Below, in pieces: positions 55,507 through 63,854 of a stretch of 64,000 nucleotides of DNA. Each line of letters starts with the position of its first letter. Positions within the stretch are counted from its first letter, which is position 1. Source of the stretch: Hydromonas duriensis (GTDB taxonomy: Bacteria > Pseudomonadota > Gammaproteobacteria > Burkholderiales > Burkholderiaceae); contig NZ_SNZE01000004.1 in NCBI RefSeq assembly GCF_004363775.1, positions 62,001 through 126,000 of the forward strand, read 5' to 3'. The position numbers and the translations under genes were made by a program. The notes beneath the pieces were generated by a model. It did no database searches, was not told the DNA's origin, and worked only from the letters and a program-made list of their open reading frames with translations.

Positions 55507-56337
55507 TTAAGTACCCAAATGGTGTTTGTTTGATTTTGCCGAATAACCCATGGCATGTGAAATTTTGTAAGCCGCTTCTTGTAACAACTTCACCCACGCT
55601 TCTTGCACCCGCTCCGCAGGAGCCGAGATGGATAACCCAGCGACCAATTGATGGCTGTCGTCATAAATGCCCGCTGCCATGCACGAGACGCCAAGTTCTA
55701 ATTCTTCGCGGTCACGTGCCAAGTGATTCATGCGCACCCAGTCCAGCTCTTTGTGCAATTTTTCAAGGGTGGTGATGCTGTTTTTTGTTTGCCCTTTGAG
55801 CTGGGTGCGGGTGGCGTATGACAATAATGCGGTTTTATCATCTTGGGCGAGAAACAGCTTACCAACCGAAGTCAAATGCAAAGGGGCACGACCACCAATG
55901 GCGCGCACGACTTGCATGCCTGAACGTTCAGAAAATGCACGCTCAATGTAAATGATTTCATCATTTTGGCGCATGGATAGGTTAATGGTTTGGCGGGTTT
56001 GCTGGTGCAATAACTTCATAATCGGGAGGGCGACATCGCGCACATTGAGCCGTGCTTTAACGAGGTTGCCCAACTCAAGCAAACGCATGCCAAGTTGATA
56101 ATGCCCCGATGAGGGGCGGTCTATCATGCGTGCGAGAACAAGGTCGTTCAAGATGCGGTGAGTCGTTGAAATGTGCAGGCCTGTTTGTTCGGACAGCGAT
56201 TTCAAACTCATGGCTTGGTTGTTTTGAGCGAGGACGTTGAGCAAATCATTGGCACGCTCAAGCACCTGAATGGCAGGGCGCAACATCGGTTGCGTCGTTT
56301 CTTCATCTTGGTCGTGGTAGGGGGCGTTGGTATTCAT
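55507..56337 (-). CDS. IclR-family transcriptional regulator
   Basis: A 276-residue regulator. The N-terminal winged helix is at about residues 24-80 (AIQVLERANDLLNVLAQNNQ, SLKSLSEQTGLHISTTHRIL), and the C-terminal effector domain includes GNLVKARLNVRDVALPIM, HLTSVGKLFLAQDD and LELGVSCMAAGIYDD. IclR proteins sense small carboxylic acids or aromatics and usually control nearby catabolic genes; none stands out here, so the target is unknown. It begins 9 bases after the rsgA stop codon. Confidence 0.9.
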   Translation of the reverse strand: MNTNAPYHDQDEETTQPMLRPAIQVLERANDLLNVLAQNNQAMSLKSLSEQTGLHISTTHRILNDLVLARMIDRPSSGHYQLGMRLLELGNLVKARLNVRDVALPIMKLLHQQTRQTINLSMRQNDEIIYIERAFSERSGMQVVRAIGGRAPLHLTSVGKLFLAQDDKTALLSYATRTQLKGQTKNSITTLEKLHKELDWVRMNHLARDREELELGVSCMAAGIYDDSHQLVAGLSISAPAERVQEAWVKLLQEAAYKISHAMGYSAKSNKHHLGT

Positions 56338-56346
56338 GGCGTGTTT

Positions 56347-57276
56347 TTAATAGCGTGCATGGTCGTAATAATCGAGCTGTTCCATTAAACGTAAATAAAA
56401 TTGGTGGCGTTTTTCTGTAATCTGCCCTTCTGCAATGGCCGCCAGTACGGCGCATTGCGGCTCTTGTAAGTGCTTACAGTTGTGGAAACGGCATTGGCCG
56501 AGATAGGGTTTAAATTCGGGCATCGCATGTTGGATTTGTGACAATGAAAATTGCGCCATGCCAAATTGCTCAAAACCCGGCGAGTCAATGATGTCTGAAG
56601 CCTGCCCGTTGATGTCACAGTCAAATAAGCGAGTGAATGTGGTGGTGTGTTTACCGCTGTTGAGTACGCTTGAAATCTCACGCGTTTTGAGTTGCACATC
56701 TGGAATCAAAGCGTTGATGAGCGAGGACTTGCCCATGCCGCTTTGTCCCATGAGCAGTGTGGTTTTGCCTGCCAAATGGGGTTTTAATTCGGTATCAAGA
56801 GAGTCTGCTTGTTTGCTGGATACCTCTATCAGCGGATAACCCAGTTGAGGATAGAGCGATAAGGTGGCTCGCGCTGATGCCAGTTTGTCGCTGACATCGA
56901 CTTTGTTCAAGATGATTAAGACCTCAATCTCAGCAACTTCAGCACAAATCAGCGCGCGTCCAAGCAGCTCCTCCGAAAAAGCAGGCTCAGTGGCGCAGAC
57001 AATGGCCACTTGGTCGATGTTGGCGGCGAGGTTTTTTTGTTTGTTAAATTCGGAGCGATAAAAATGGTTGCGTCGTTCTTGTAACGATTCAATCGCCCCT
57101 TGGTTGTTCGATGTGGGCGTGACGTTCACGATGTCACCGACTGCGTAACCTTGTTTTTTACCGCGAGCGACCAGTTGAATGTATGCGCTCGCGTCCATAT
57201 CGGTGCGCTTATCAAGTGTGAGCGCGAGGAACTGATGACCGTAACTGGCAATGATGCGCATGGGGGTGGTGCTCAT
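56347..57276 (-). CDS. rsgA: ribosome small-subunit GTPase RsgA
   Basis: A 309-residue circularly permuted GTPase that helps 30S maturation. An N-terminal OB-fold is followed by G4 NKVD near residue 123, G1 GQSGMGKSSLINAL, G3 DSPGFEQFG, and a C-terminal zinc site (GQCRFHNCKHLQEPQCAV). Its start overlaps the stop of the Ste24-type gene by four bases (ATGA type), indicating translational coupling. Confidence 0.95.
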   Translation of the reverse strand: MSTTPMRIIASYGHQFLALTLDKRTDMDASAYIQLVARGKKQGYAVGDIVNVTPTSNNQGAIESLQERRNHFYRSEFNKQKNLAANIDQVAIVCATEPAFSEELLGRALICAEVAEIEVLIILNKVDVSDKLASARATLSLYPQLGYPLIEVSSKQADSLDTELKPHLAGKTTLLMGQSGMGKSSLINALIPDVQLKTREISSVLNSGKHTTTFTRLFDCDINGQASDIIDSPGFEQFGMAQFSLSQIQHAMPEFKPYLGQCRFHNCKHLQEPQCAVLAAIAEGQITEKRHQFYLRLMEQLDYYDHARY

Positions 57277-58589
57277 GCTTTGCCCTCGAGTAATTTTTGT
57301 AAACGCGCGACTCGAATCAATGCGGGTGGGTGAGAATCATAAAACCGTGAATACAAGGGGTCGGTTCCGACAAAACTGGCATTTTCTTGGTACATGCTCA
57401 CCAGTGCGTTGATTAACTCTTGTCCATTGCTGTTGTTGACCGCAAATTCATCGGCTTGAAATTCGTCTTTGCGTGAACCGTTCGATGCAATTGGAGACAA
57501 TATAAATGTAAAAACGGGCAAGGCTAAACTAAAGAGCACCATGCCCACGGCAAATAAATGAGTGGGTTGTGCTTGCAATGCGCTCGGACTAACCCCCAAT
57601 GCGTCGTAAAACCAAGTTTGGTTCGCCAGATAGCCCAATGCGGCAAATATCAGCAAGCTCAGTGGCAAAATAATCAACATGCGGCGCAGAATGTGTTTGT
57701 GGTGAAAATGCCCCAGCTCATGGGCCAGCACCGCTTCAATCTGCGGTTCAGTCAATTGCTTGAGCAATGTATCAAAAAATACAATTCGCTTATTTGCGCC
57801 AAAGCCAGTGAAGTACGCGTTGCCATGCGCTGAACGGCGCGAACCATCCATCACAAACATGCCGTTGCTTTTAAAGCCGCAACGGTTGAGCAATGCATCT
57901 AAACGTTGCTTTAAATCACCTTCATCCAGCGGCGTGAATGTATTAAATAGAGGCGCAATCACTGTTGGATATAGCCACATCATCAATACATTGAGCGCGA
58001 TAAACAAAGACCACGCCCACAGCCACCATGTTTGAGGCATCAATGCCATGAACTGCAAAATGCCGTAGAGCAACGGCAGTGCGATGGCCGCAGACAATAC
58101 TGCATTTTTTAGCATATCCACCAACCACAAGCGTATGGTCATGTGGTTAAAACCGAAGCCCGCTTCAATTTTAAATTGCGACACATAAGACAACGGCAAC
58201 TCAATCATACTGCCGATTAAACTGAACAGCACCATGAAGGCAACACCAAAATGCAAAGGATGGTCGGTGACGTGAGCCAGTACCCAGTGCGCTAAAATAT
58301 TCAACCCGCCGCCCAGAGTCCAAAATAACAGAGCAACAGTCGAGACAACAAGACCGAAACGACCAAAGCGCAGACGCGCCAAGGCGTAGCGCGCAGAAAA
58401 TTGATGCTCGTTCAATGTGATTTGAGAGTCAAAAGGCGCAGGGACTGCATCCATATGGTGAGTGATGTAACGCATTTGCCGTTCGGACAGCCACCACTTT
58501 ACGGTAAAATACGCCGCGCACGCGATGATGAACAGCACTCTTAAAGTTGAACTCGGATTGTTGAAAAAATCGCCCAGCAAATGTTCCAT
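57273..58589 (-). CDS. Ste24-type M48 membrane metalloprotease
   Basis: A 438-residue M48 family protease with about six or seven membrane helices. The zinc motif [10 protein letters not shown] is near residue 280 with the Glu ligand in [34 protein letters not shown] precedes it, as in CAAX prenyl protease 1 (Ste24) rather than HtpX. In bacteria it probably takes part in membrane protein quality control. Start at ATG 58589 has GGAAGG just upstream; ATG 58601 is possible. Only about 37 bp separate it from divergent orn. Confidence 0.87.
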   Translation of the reverse strand: MEHLLGDFFNNPSSTLRVLFIIACAAYFTVKWWLSERQMRYITHHMDAVPAPFDSQITLNEHQFSARYALARLRFGRFGLVVSTVALLFWTLGGGLNILAHWVLAHVTDHPLHFGVAFMVLFSLIGSMIELPLSYVSQFKIEAGFGFNHMTIRLWLVDMLKNAVLSAAIALPLLYGILQFMALMPQTWWLWAWSLFIALNVLMMWLYPTVIAPLFNTFTPLDEGDLKQRLDALLNRCGFKSNGMFVMDGSRRSAHGNAYFTGFGANKRIVFFDTLLKQLTEPQIEAVLAHELGHFHHKHILRRMLIILPLSLLIFAALGYLANQTWFYDALGVSPSALQAQPTHLFAVGMVLFSLALPVFTFILSPIASNGSRKDEFQADEFAVNNSNGQELINALVSMYQENASFVGTDPLYSRFYDSHPPALIRVARLQKLLEGKA

Positions 58590-58626
58590 TGAACCTTCCA
58601 TTTTTCGGATTATGAAAGATTGCATT

Positions 58627-59199
58627 ATGACAGAAAACACCCCGCAAAACAAAATCCCCCGCGATGACAATCGCTTGATTTGGTTGGACATGGAAATGAC
58701 AGGGCTTAACCCTTTGACCGATAAAATTCTTGAAATTGCGGTGGTGATTACCGATGCAAACCTTGATACCGTCGCCGAAGCACCTGTATTGGTGATACAT
58801 CAATCCGATGACGTGCTCAATGGCATGGACGCTTGGAACACCCGCACGCACGGTCAATCGGGATTAATTGATAAAGTCAAAGCCTCTACCTTGACGGAGA
58901 GGGATGCAAGTGAACAGTTACTTGATTTTTTGAGGGCATACATTGGCGCGAACAAATCGCCGATGTGCGGCAACTCAATCTGCCAAGACCGTCGCTTCAT
59001 GGCGCAGCACATGCCCGAATTAGAAAAACATTTTCATTATCGCAACTTAGATGTCTCCACCCTAAAGGAACTCGCCAAACGCTGGCATCCGAGCGTGTAC
59101 GATGGCTTTAAAAAAGCGACCCGTCACACGGCCTTAGCAGATGTGTATGAATCAATTGATGAGTTGAAACATTACCGTGAGTTTTTGTTAGTGAAATAA
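58627..59199 (+). CDS. orn: oligoribonuclease
   Basis: A 190-residue DEDDh 3'-5' exonuclease that degrades 2-5 nt RNAs and pGpG. Motifs: [11 protein letters not shown] (Asp-Glu), [13 protein letters not shown] (Asp), and [15 protein letters not shown] (His and Asp). The start MTENTP at 58627 gives the family length; longer frames run back into the divergent gene. Its last 28 bases overlap the convergent RDD gene. Confidence 0.95.
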   Translation: MTENTPQNKIPRDDNRLIWLDMEMTGLNPLTDKILEIAVVITDANLDTVAEAPVLVIHQSDDVLNGMDAWNTRTHGQSGLIDKVKASTLTERDASEQLLDFLRAYIGANKSPMCGNSICQDRRFMAQHMPELEKHFHYRNLDVSTLKELAKRWHPSVYDGFKKATRHTALADVYESIDELKHYREFLLVK

Positions 59200-59717
59200 A
59201 CGCTGCGGGTCTCTGAAAGAACCTCATGGATGGTGCGGCGTTCGCTGTTCATGAGTGCCGTGCCCAATAACGCCACGCAATTTAAACTCAAGAACCCAAT
59301 CGTTTGAATGTACACCGCGGTCGCGTTGTCACCAGAAGCGGATATTTGCCCATGAATTTGGGTGTACAGCAATAGCAGGGCTGGCAATACGCCAAAATAA
59401 CTCAAAATGTAGCGCAGCCACGCCTGTTTATTCGTCAGTAAGGTTTTTCCATCCAATTGCACAACTTGAATGTGCCATGTTTTTTGCGCCAACGTGTGCC
59501 CAGCCTTGCGCCATGAATATGTGAAATAAAAGCCAAACATCAAAAAAATCACCAATTGCGTGAACCAAATCGGTGTTTTTTGTCCGATTAAAGTGAATAA
59601 CACTTGAATCAGACCACCCGTGATGAAATAAATGCCGAACAGCAACACAAATTCGTATAAACAGGCTGCAAATCGACGAGGAATCGAGGGTGTTGAGACT
59701 AAGTTTGATGTATTCAT
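59172..59717 (-). CDS. RDD-family membrane protein
   Basis: A 181-residue protein with four predicted membrane segments and the RDD pattern: [19 protein letters not shown] (Arg with Glu in place of the usual Asp) and [17 protein letters not shown]. Function of the family is unsettled; some act in ion transport. ATG 59717 is preferred to TTG 59726. The 3' end overlaps orn by 28 bp, an unusual convergent overlap. Confidence 0.8.
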   Translation of the reverse strand: MNTSNLVSTPSIPRRFAACLYEFVLLFGIYFITGGLIQVLFTLIGQKTPIWFTQLVIFLMFGFYFTYSWRKAGHTLAQKTWHIQVVQLDGKTLLTNKQAWLRYILSYFGVLPALLLLYTQIHGQISASGDNATAVYIQTIGFLSLNCVALLGTALMNSERRTIHEVLSETRSVYFTNKNSR

Positions 59718-59854
59718 ATTGGTCAAATAAAAAGAATCGTATTGGAGAATGTTAAGCGGATGCTTACCTGTTCAATTTTACTTTGTATTGCCAAAGAGAA
59801 CGCCATTTTTGCTACAATTCTAGTCAGTTAAACTTAAAAAAGGGTGGATTATTT

Positions 59855-60490
59855 ATGGTACTTCTTATTATTAGCTTTACTTTAGCTTTATTTACTTTCA
59901 AACGCATTAATTTAAAAAGTAAAACGAAAAATTTTTTTGCTGCATTTTTTGTTTTTTGGATTCCAGTTGTAATTTACAATTTATCTTTAAGCGACGAAAA
60001 AAAGGCTGAGATCAAAGCAAGTCAACTCGCAGCAAAAGTTAAAGAAGAGTCAATAGGCGGTCTTTCGGACAAAATAGAAAGCTATAGGGGTGAAGGCTCA
60101 AAAAATTTGCAAATAACTCTTAAACCGAAAGAAACAAGGCATGAAAATATGTATGTGCTTGATTCGGCATCTGACATGATGGATGTTCTGAAAAAAATAA
60201 AAGAAAAGAAACCTGGGCAATACTCAACGGTAACTTTTGTTAATCAAGGGAATTTACTTGACCAATATGCAAATAAAGTAGTAGATGTTTTATTTACCAC
60301 GACATACGATATGACAGAAGTAGAAAAGGTAAATTTTGAAAATATAAGCGATGTCGCCCTCATGAATAAATTTACCATTGATAAAGTTGAGTTGGAACCC
60401 GTTGGAAGGCAATTACTATCTGTTTTTTGCTTGCCTGAAAATTATTTAGAACGAGCTCAAAGCTTTTGCGTCAGAGCTTTAGTAAGATAA
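59855..60490 (+). CDS. orphan membrane-anchored protein, function unknown
   Basis: A 211-residue protein I do not recognise. Two hydrophobic segments lie at the N-terminus (about 2-16, LLIISFTLALFTF, and 26-44, FFAAFFVFWIPVVIYNLSL). A Lys/Glu-rich helix follows (SDEKKAEIKASQLAAKVKEE), then a soluble domain of about 120 residues with two Cys near the end (VFCLPENY, SFCVRAL). The coding sequence is visibly richer in A+T and in AAA/ATA/TTA codons than its neighbours, suggesting recent transfer. GGGTGG stands 8 bases before the ATG. It has its own terminator and neighbours an IS/MITE remnant. Confidence 0.7.
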   Translation: MVLLIISFTLALFTFKRINLKSKTKNFFAAFFVFWIPVVIYNLSLSDEKKAEIKASQLAAKVKEESIGGLSDKIESYRGEGSKNLQITLKPKETRHENMYVLDSASDMMDVLKKIKEKKPGQYSTVTFVNQGNLLDQYANKVVDVLFTTTYDMTEVEKVNFENISDVALMNKFTIDKVELEPVGRQLLSVFCLPENYLERAQSFCVRALVR

Positions 60491-60500
60491 GCCTCAAATA

Positions 60501-60529
60501 AAAAAGCCATTCATTCGATGGCTTTTTTT
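60501..60529 (+). terminator. terminator of orphan gene
   Basis: AAAAAGCCAT and ATGGCTTTTTTT form a stem with a seven-base loop, 10 bases after the orphan gene. Confidence 0.88.
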
Positions 60530-60556
60530 ATTTTTATATAAACCAATCGGTATTGC

Positions 60557-60776
60557 CTCAGTTTGAAATATCTGTTTTCTTGTTGTAAAAACCACGTTTT
60601 TTAGCAACTGTCTCAGGCATTAACCGCACGATTTTTTCAAAGCTCCAAACAATGGCTATTGATTCCAGCCCCCATCGCAGGGGTAACACGATTTGGTTTA
60701 GGTCAAGTTTTTTTCATGGCTTAAGCATAACATAGCTTGACCTGTTTTTTTAAAGTCCCTCAAATTTCGAACTGAG
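60557..60776. mobile_element. IS/MITE-like remnant with terminal inverted repeats
   Basis: CTCAGTTTGAAAT at the left end and its inverted copy ATTTCGAACTGAG at the right end match at 12 of 13 positions, bounding a 220-bp segment. Inside, another 8-bp inverted pair AGGTCAAG/CTTGACCT is present. A minus-strand frame in the left half ends with a stop codon inside the left terminal repeat, as transposase genes often do. No target-site duplication was found. It is too short to be autonomous; a decayed insertion sequence or a MITE is likely. Confidence 0.55.
60558..60713 (-). pseudogene. possible transposase C-terminal remnant
   Basis: The minus strand from 60713 to 60558 is open for 51 codons, reading LDLNQIVLPLRWGLESIAIV, WSFEKIVRLMPETVAKKRGF, then YNKKTDISN and a stop within the terminal repeat. 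There is no start codon in this frame; a stop codon lies directly upstream. The composition looks like the C-terminus of a transposase, but I cannot assign the IS family. Confidence 0.4.
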
Positions 60777-60808
60777 ACACACCCCATTTTTTAGAGAGAT
60801 GTTTAAAT

Positions 60809-60863
60809 TGGTATTGACTTGGTATTCTTATGGTATTAAAGTGGTATTTAATTGGTGTTTATA
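60809..60863 (+). promoter_or_regulatory. five 11-bp direct repeats: operator array over nagR promoter
   Basis: TGGTATT occurs at 60809, 60820, 60831 and 60842, and TGGTGTT at 60853: five copies at exactly 11-bp steps, each followed by four variable bases. TTGACT (60814-60819), with TAAAGT 17 bp later, makes a plausible promoter lying within the array. The TGGT core is shared with half-sites of GntR/HutC-type amino-sugar repressors such as DasR and NagR/YvoA, and the next gene encodes such a repressor, so autoregulation is inferred. Confidence 0.65.
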
Positions 60864-60893
60864 AATCATTTTTAACCCACAAAGGAGACGCGC

Positions 60894-61631
60894 ATGAACG
60901 ACGCACACTGGTTGCTACTTAAACCAGATGACGCCTTGGCGACACCTTTGTATTTGCAATTGGCAAAAAAGTTAGCTGAAGCGATTAACTCAGGTTGGTG
61001 GCGTGCCCATGAGGCGTTACCGTCGGAGCGCGTGTTGGCTGAACACATTGGCGTGTCTCGTGTGACCGCTCGCAAAGCAATGGATGTTTTGATTGAAAAG
61101 CGTTTGGTGAGTCGTCAACATGGTTCGGGCACTTTCATCACCCCTCATATTGAACAACCGCTGTCACGTTTAACCAGCTTTACAGAACAGTTGCGTCAAC
61201 GCGGTTTTGACCCATCTTCTGTGTGGCTAGAGCGGCGCATTGATACGCCGAATAGTGAAGAAGCGATTCAATTGGGGTTGTCCAGTCACGATCGTGTTGC
61301 TCGTTTAAAGCGGCAACGTTGGGTGGATGGGGTGGTGATGGCGATTGAGTATTCGACCGTGCCCGTGGCTTTTTTGCCCAAACCCTTGGAGTTAGCACAG
61401 TCGTTGTATGCGTTTTTTGATGCGAATGCGTGTTCGGTGGTTCGCGCTTTGCAGCATGTGCGGGCGGTGAATGCAAGTCCAGAAATTGCCGCATTGGCAG
61501 GTGTTCGAGTGGGTGAGGCGATGCTGTTGATGAAGCGTCTTGGTTTCACGGTGGATGATGTGCCGATTGAAATCACGCATACGTACTGTCGCAGTGACTA
61601 CTATGATTTTGTCGCTGAACTCAGAAAATAA
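60894..61631 (+). CDS. nagR: GntR/HutC-family repressor of amino-sugar genes
   Basis: A 245-residue regulator. The N-terminal winged helix (about 15-80) includes PLYLQLAKKLAEAINSGWW, LPSERVLAEHIGVSRVTARK and RQHGSGTFI. The C-terminal UTRA ligand domain (about 95-240) includes SRLTSFTEQLRQRGFDPSS, RLKRQRWVDGVVMAIEYSTV, and IEITHTYCRSDYYDFVAEL. UTRA proteins of this branch bind GlcNAc-6-P or GlcN-6-P. AAAGGAG is 6 bases upstream. It leads the nag operon and probably binds the direct-repeat array just upstream. Confidence 0.88.
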   Translation: MNDAHWLLLKPDDALATPLYLQLAKKLAEAINSGWWRAHEALPSERVLAEHIGVSRVTARKAMDVLIEKRLVSRQHGSGTFITPHIEQPLSRLTSFTEQLRQRGFDPSSVWLERRIDTPNSEEAIQLGLSSHDRVARLKRQRWVDGVVMAIEYSTVPVAFLPKPLELAQSLYAFFDANACSVVRALQHVRAVNASPEIAALAGVRVGEAMLLMKRLGFTVDDVPIEITHTYCRSDYYDFVAELRK

Positions 61632-61642
61632 AGAGGAACAAC

Positions 61643-62770
61643 ATGAGCCACAGCACTATAACGGGACGTATCTTGACAAGCAAGGGCTGGTTGGACGGCG
61701 CGTTGCATGTCATGCCGAATGGTCAAATTGGTGAGGTCACAGGTTCAGCGCCCGCGAGTGAGGGTGCTCAACGCTATGTGTTGCCCGGATTCATTGATGT
61801 GCATGTGCATGGCGGCGGAGGTGTCGACATCATGCAAGGTGGGGCGACGGTCACCGATGTGGCGCGTTTGCATGTGCAGTTTGGAACAACATCATTGCTC
61901 GCGACCACAATGACCGCGCCAATGGCTGAAATTCAGACGGTCTTAAAACACATTCAAGTGAACACCCAAGTCCGCCCGACAGGTAGTGCGCGTGTTTTGG
62001 GTGTGCATTTAGAAGGGCCTTACATCAACCCCAGTAAACTGGGTGCGCAACCTGCGCATGCCAAGCGGGCTTTTATCCAAGAAGTAGATGCGTTGTGTGA
62101 CTTGGTTGATATTCGCTTAGTGACGATTGCGCCTGAACTAGAAGGGCATTTGGACATGGTTGAGCATTTGAGCCGAAAAGGTGTGCGGGTTCAAATTGGT
62201 CATACACTGGGTAGTTATGAAGATGGCGTGAAGGCTTTGGAAAAAGGCGCATCTGGTTTTACTCATTTGTTCAATGCCATGACGCCATTAAAGCACCGCG
62301 AACCTGGGATGGTGGGCGCTGCGATGGCGCATGCGGAATATTCAGAAATTATCCCTGATTTGTTACATGTTCACCCAGGAGCCATTCGCTGCGCACACCG
62401 CGCGATACCGCGGCTATTTTGCGTCACGGATTCGACGGCGGCGGCGGGCATGCCTGATGGCGAATATAAGCTGGGCTCGCAAGTAGTGAACAAGTGCTTG
62501 GGCGGCGTGCGTTTGGCTGATGGCACATTGGCGGGCAGCACGTTGACGATGGATCAGGCCTTGCGCAATTTGGTATCCATTGGCATGAGTTTAGAAGAAG
62601 CCTCAAATATGTTGTCATTATTTCCAGCCGACTATCTAGGCTTGGCGGATAGAGGCAGATTGGAAACGGGTGCATGGGCCGACGTGGTGGTGTTGGATGC
62701 TCATCTGAAAATTGTAGAAGTTTATGTCGAAGGGGAACGAATTGAATTCACTCATGTACCAAGAAGCTAA
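61643..62770 (+). CDS. nagA: N-acetylglucosamine-6-phosphate deacetylase
   Basis: A 375-residue amidohydrolase that removes acetate from GlcNAc-6-P. Metal and catalytic motifs: PGFIDVHVHGGGGVDIM near residue 57, LGVHLEGPYINPSKLGAQ, IGHTLGSYEDGVKALEKGAS, THLFNAMTPLKHREPGMVG, and the catalytic Asp in CVTDSTAAAGMPDGEY. GAGGA precedes the ATG. It overlaps the next gene, coupling deacetylation to deamination. Confidence 0.95.
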   Translation: MSHSTITGRILTSKGWLDGALHVMPNGQIGEVTGSAPASEGAQRYVLPGFIDVHVHGGGGVDIMQGGATVTDVARLHVQFGTTSLLATTMTAPMAEIQTVLKHIQVNTQVRPTGSARVLGVHLEGPYINPSKLGAQPAHAKRAFIQEVDALCDLVDIRLVTIAPELEGHLDMVEHLSRKGVRVQIGHTLGSYEDGVKALEKGASGFTHLFNAMTPLKHREPGMVGAAMAHAEYSEIIPDLLHVHPGAIRCAHRAIPRLFCVTDSTAAAGMPDGEYKLGSQVVNKCLGGVRLADGTLAGSTLTMDQALRNLVSIGMSLEEASNMLSLFPADYLGLADRGRLETGAWADVVVLDAHLKIVEVYVEGERIEFTHVPRS

Positions 62771-63764
62771 GTCAGCAGCGCAAGCGGTCACTAAACAACA
62801 GCAAAATTCAGATGACTTACTCAAAGGCATTGCTCAACGCTTAATTGCATTGTCCCCTTCGTGCGGGCTCACTGTCGCCAGAGGCAGCTCCGACCACGCG
62901 GCGAATTATTTTGCTTATTTGACGATGCAACGCATGGGTATACCCATGGTGTCTTTGCCCATGTCTTTGCAAACCATGTATCAAGCACCCTTGAAAGTCA
63001 AAGGTCAGTTTGCAGTGGCGTTGTCACAGTCGGGCAAAAGCCACGATTTATTGCAAACCATGCAGCAACTGCGAGATTTAGGCGCGTATACCGTAGGCAT
63101 GGTGAATGACGTCACAGCTCCGCTGGGCAAGGTGGTTCATGACTTGGTTGCTTTGGATGCGGGGCTTGAGCGCAGTGTGGCTGCGACCAAAAGTTATATT
63201 GCTTCTTTGACCGCCGCCGCTCGCTTGGTGGCGCATTGGAGCAGCGATTCAAATTTATTGACAGGACTCAATGAGTTGCCCGAGCAGTTGAAAATGGGTG
63301 AATGTTATGACTGGAGTGCCGCCATTCCTGTGTTGCAAAATGCCGAGCGCATCATGATTGTTGGGCGTGGTTTAGGTTTTAGCATTGCTTTAGAAGCCGC
63401 TTTGAAACTAAAAGAAACCTGCGGCATTCAAGCTGAAGCGTTTTCGGCGGCTGAAATTAAGCATGGTCCAATGGCTTTAGTCGAGCAAGGCTATCCATTA
63501 TTGGTTTTTGCCCCCAAAGGTCAGGCGCAAGAAGGCTTGTTGGCTTTGGCGACAGAAATGCAAGGACGAGGGGCGAACGTGATTTTAGCGGCTTCAAGTG
63601 ATGTCGCTCAACGGCATTTGACCATTGGCACAACGTGTGATGAAGCGTTGGATCCAATTTTAGCGATTCAGGCGTTTTATTTGATGGCAGCCCGTTTGGC
63701 GGAAGCCAAAGGTTTAAATCCAGACGAGCCGCGGCATTTATCCAAAGTGACCGTCACAGTGTAG
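62742..63764 (+). CDS. nagB2: SIS-domain glucosamine-6-phosphate deaminase (NagB-II)
   Basis: A 340-residue protein of two sugar-isomerase (SIS) domains, the NagB-II type found in Proteobacteria lacking classical NagB. Motifs: LTVARGSSDHAANYFAYL, VALSQSGKSHDLLQTM, ERSVAATKSYIASL, IMIVGRGLGFSIALEAALKL, and EAFSAAEIKHGPMALVEQG. It converts GlcN-6-P to fructose-6-P and ammonia. Start is judged to be TTG at 62742 because AGGGGA is 5 bases upstream and it yields the usual N-terminus; ATG 62754 or 62724 are alternatives. It overlaps nagA by 29 bp. Confidence 0.87.
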   Translation: MNSLMYQEAKSAAQAVTKQQQNSDDLLKGIAQRLIALSPSCGLTVARGSSDHAANYFAYLTMQRMGIPMVSLPMSLQTMYQAPLKVKGQFAVALSQSGKSHDLLQTMQQLRDLGAYTVGMVNDVTAPLGKVVHDLVALDAGLERSVAATKSYIASLTAAARLVAHWSSDSNLLTGLNELPEQLKMGECYDWSAAIPVLQNAERIMIVGRGLGFSIALEAALKLKETCGIQAEAFSAAEIKHGPMALVEQGYPLLVFAPKGQAQEGLLALATEMQGRGANVILAASSDVAQRHLTIGTTCDEALDPILAIQAFYLMAARLAEAKGLNPDEPRHLSKVTVTV

Positions 63765-63854
63765 TTCCATTAACCCAACCCAACGAACACAATAAATCAA
63801 ATTAAATCAAATGTCCGTAGAGACACATAGGCTTATAAATAGGAGACCGAATCA

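Larger units (their letters stand above)
60530..60893. other. intergenic region before nagR
   Basis: A 364-bp gap. It contains the IS/MITE-like remnant (60557-60776) and then the operator array and promoter of nagR (from 60809). I see no intact gene. Confidence 0.7.
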
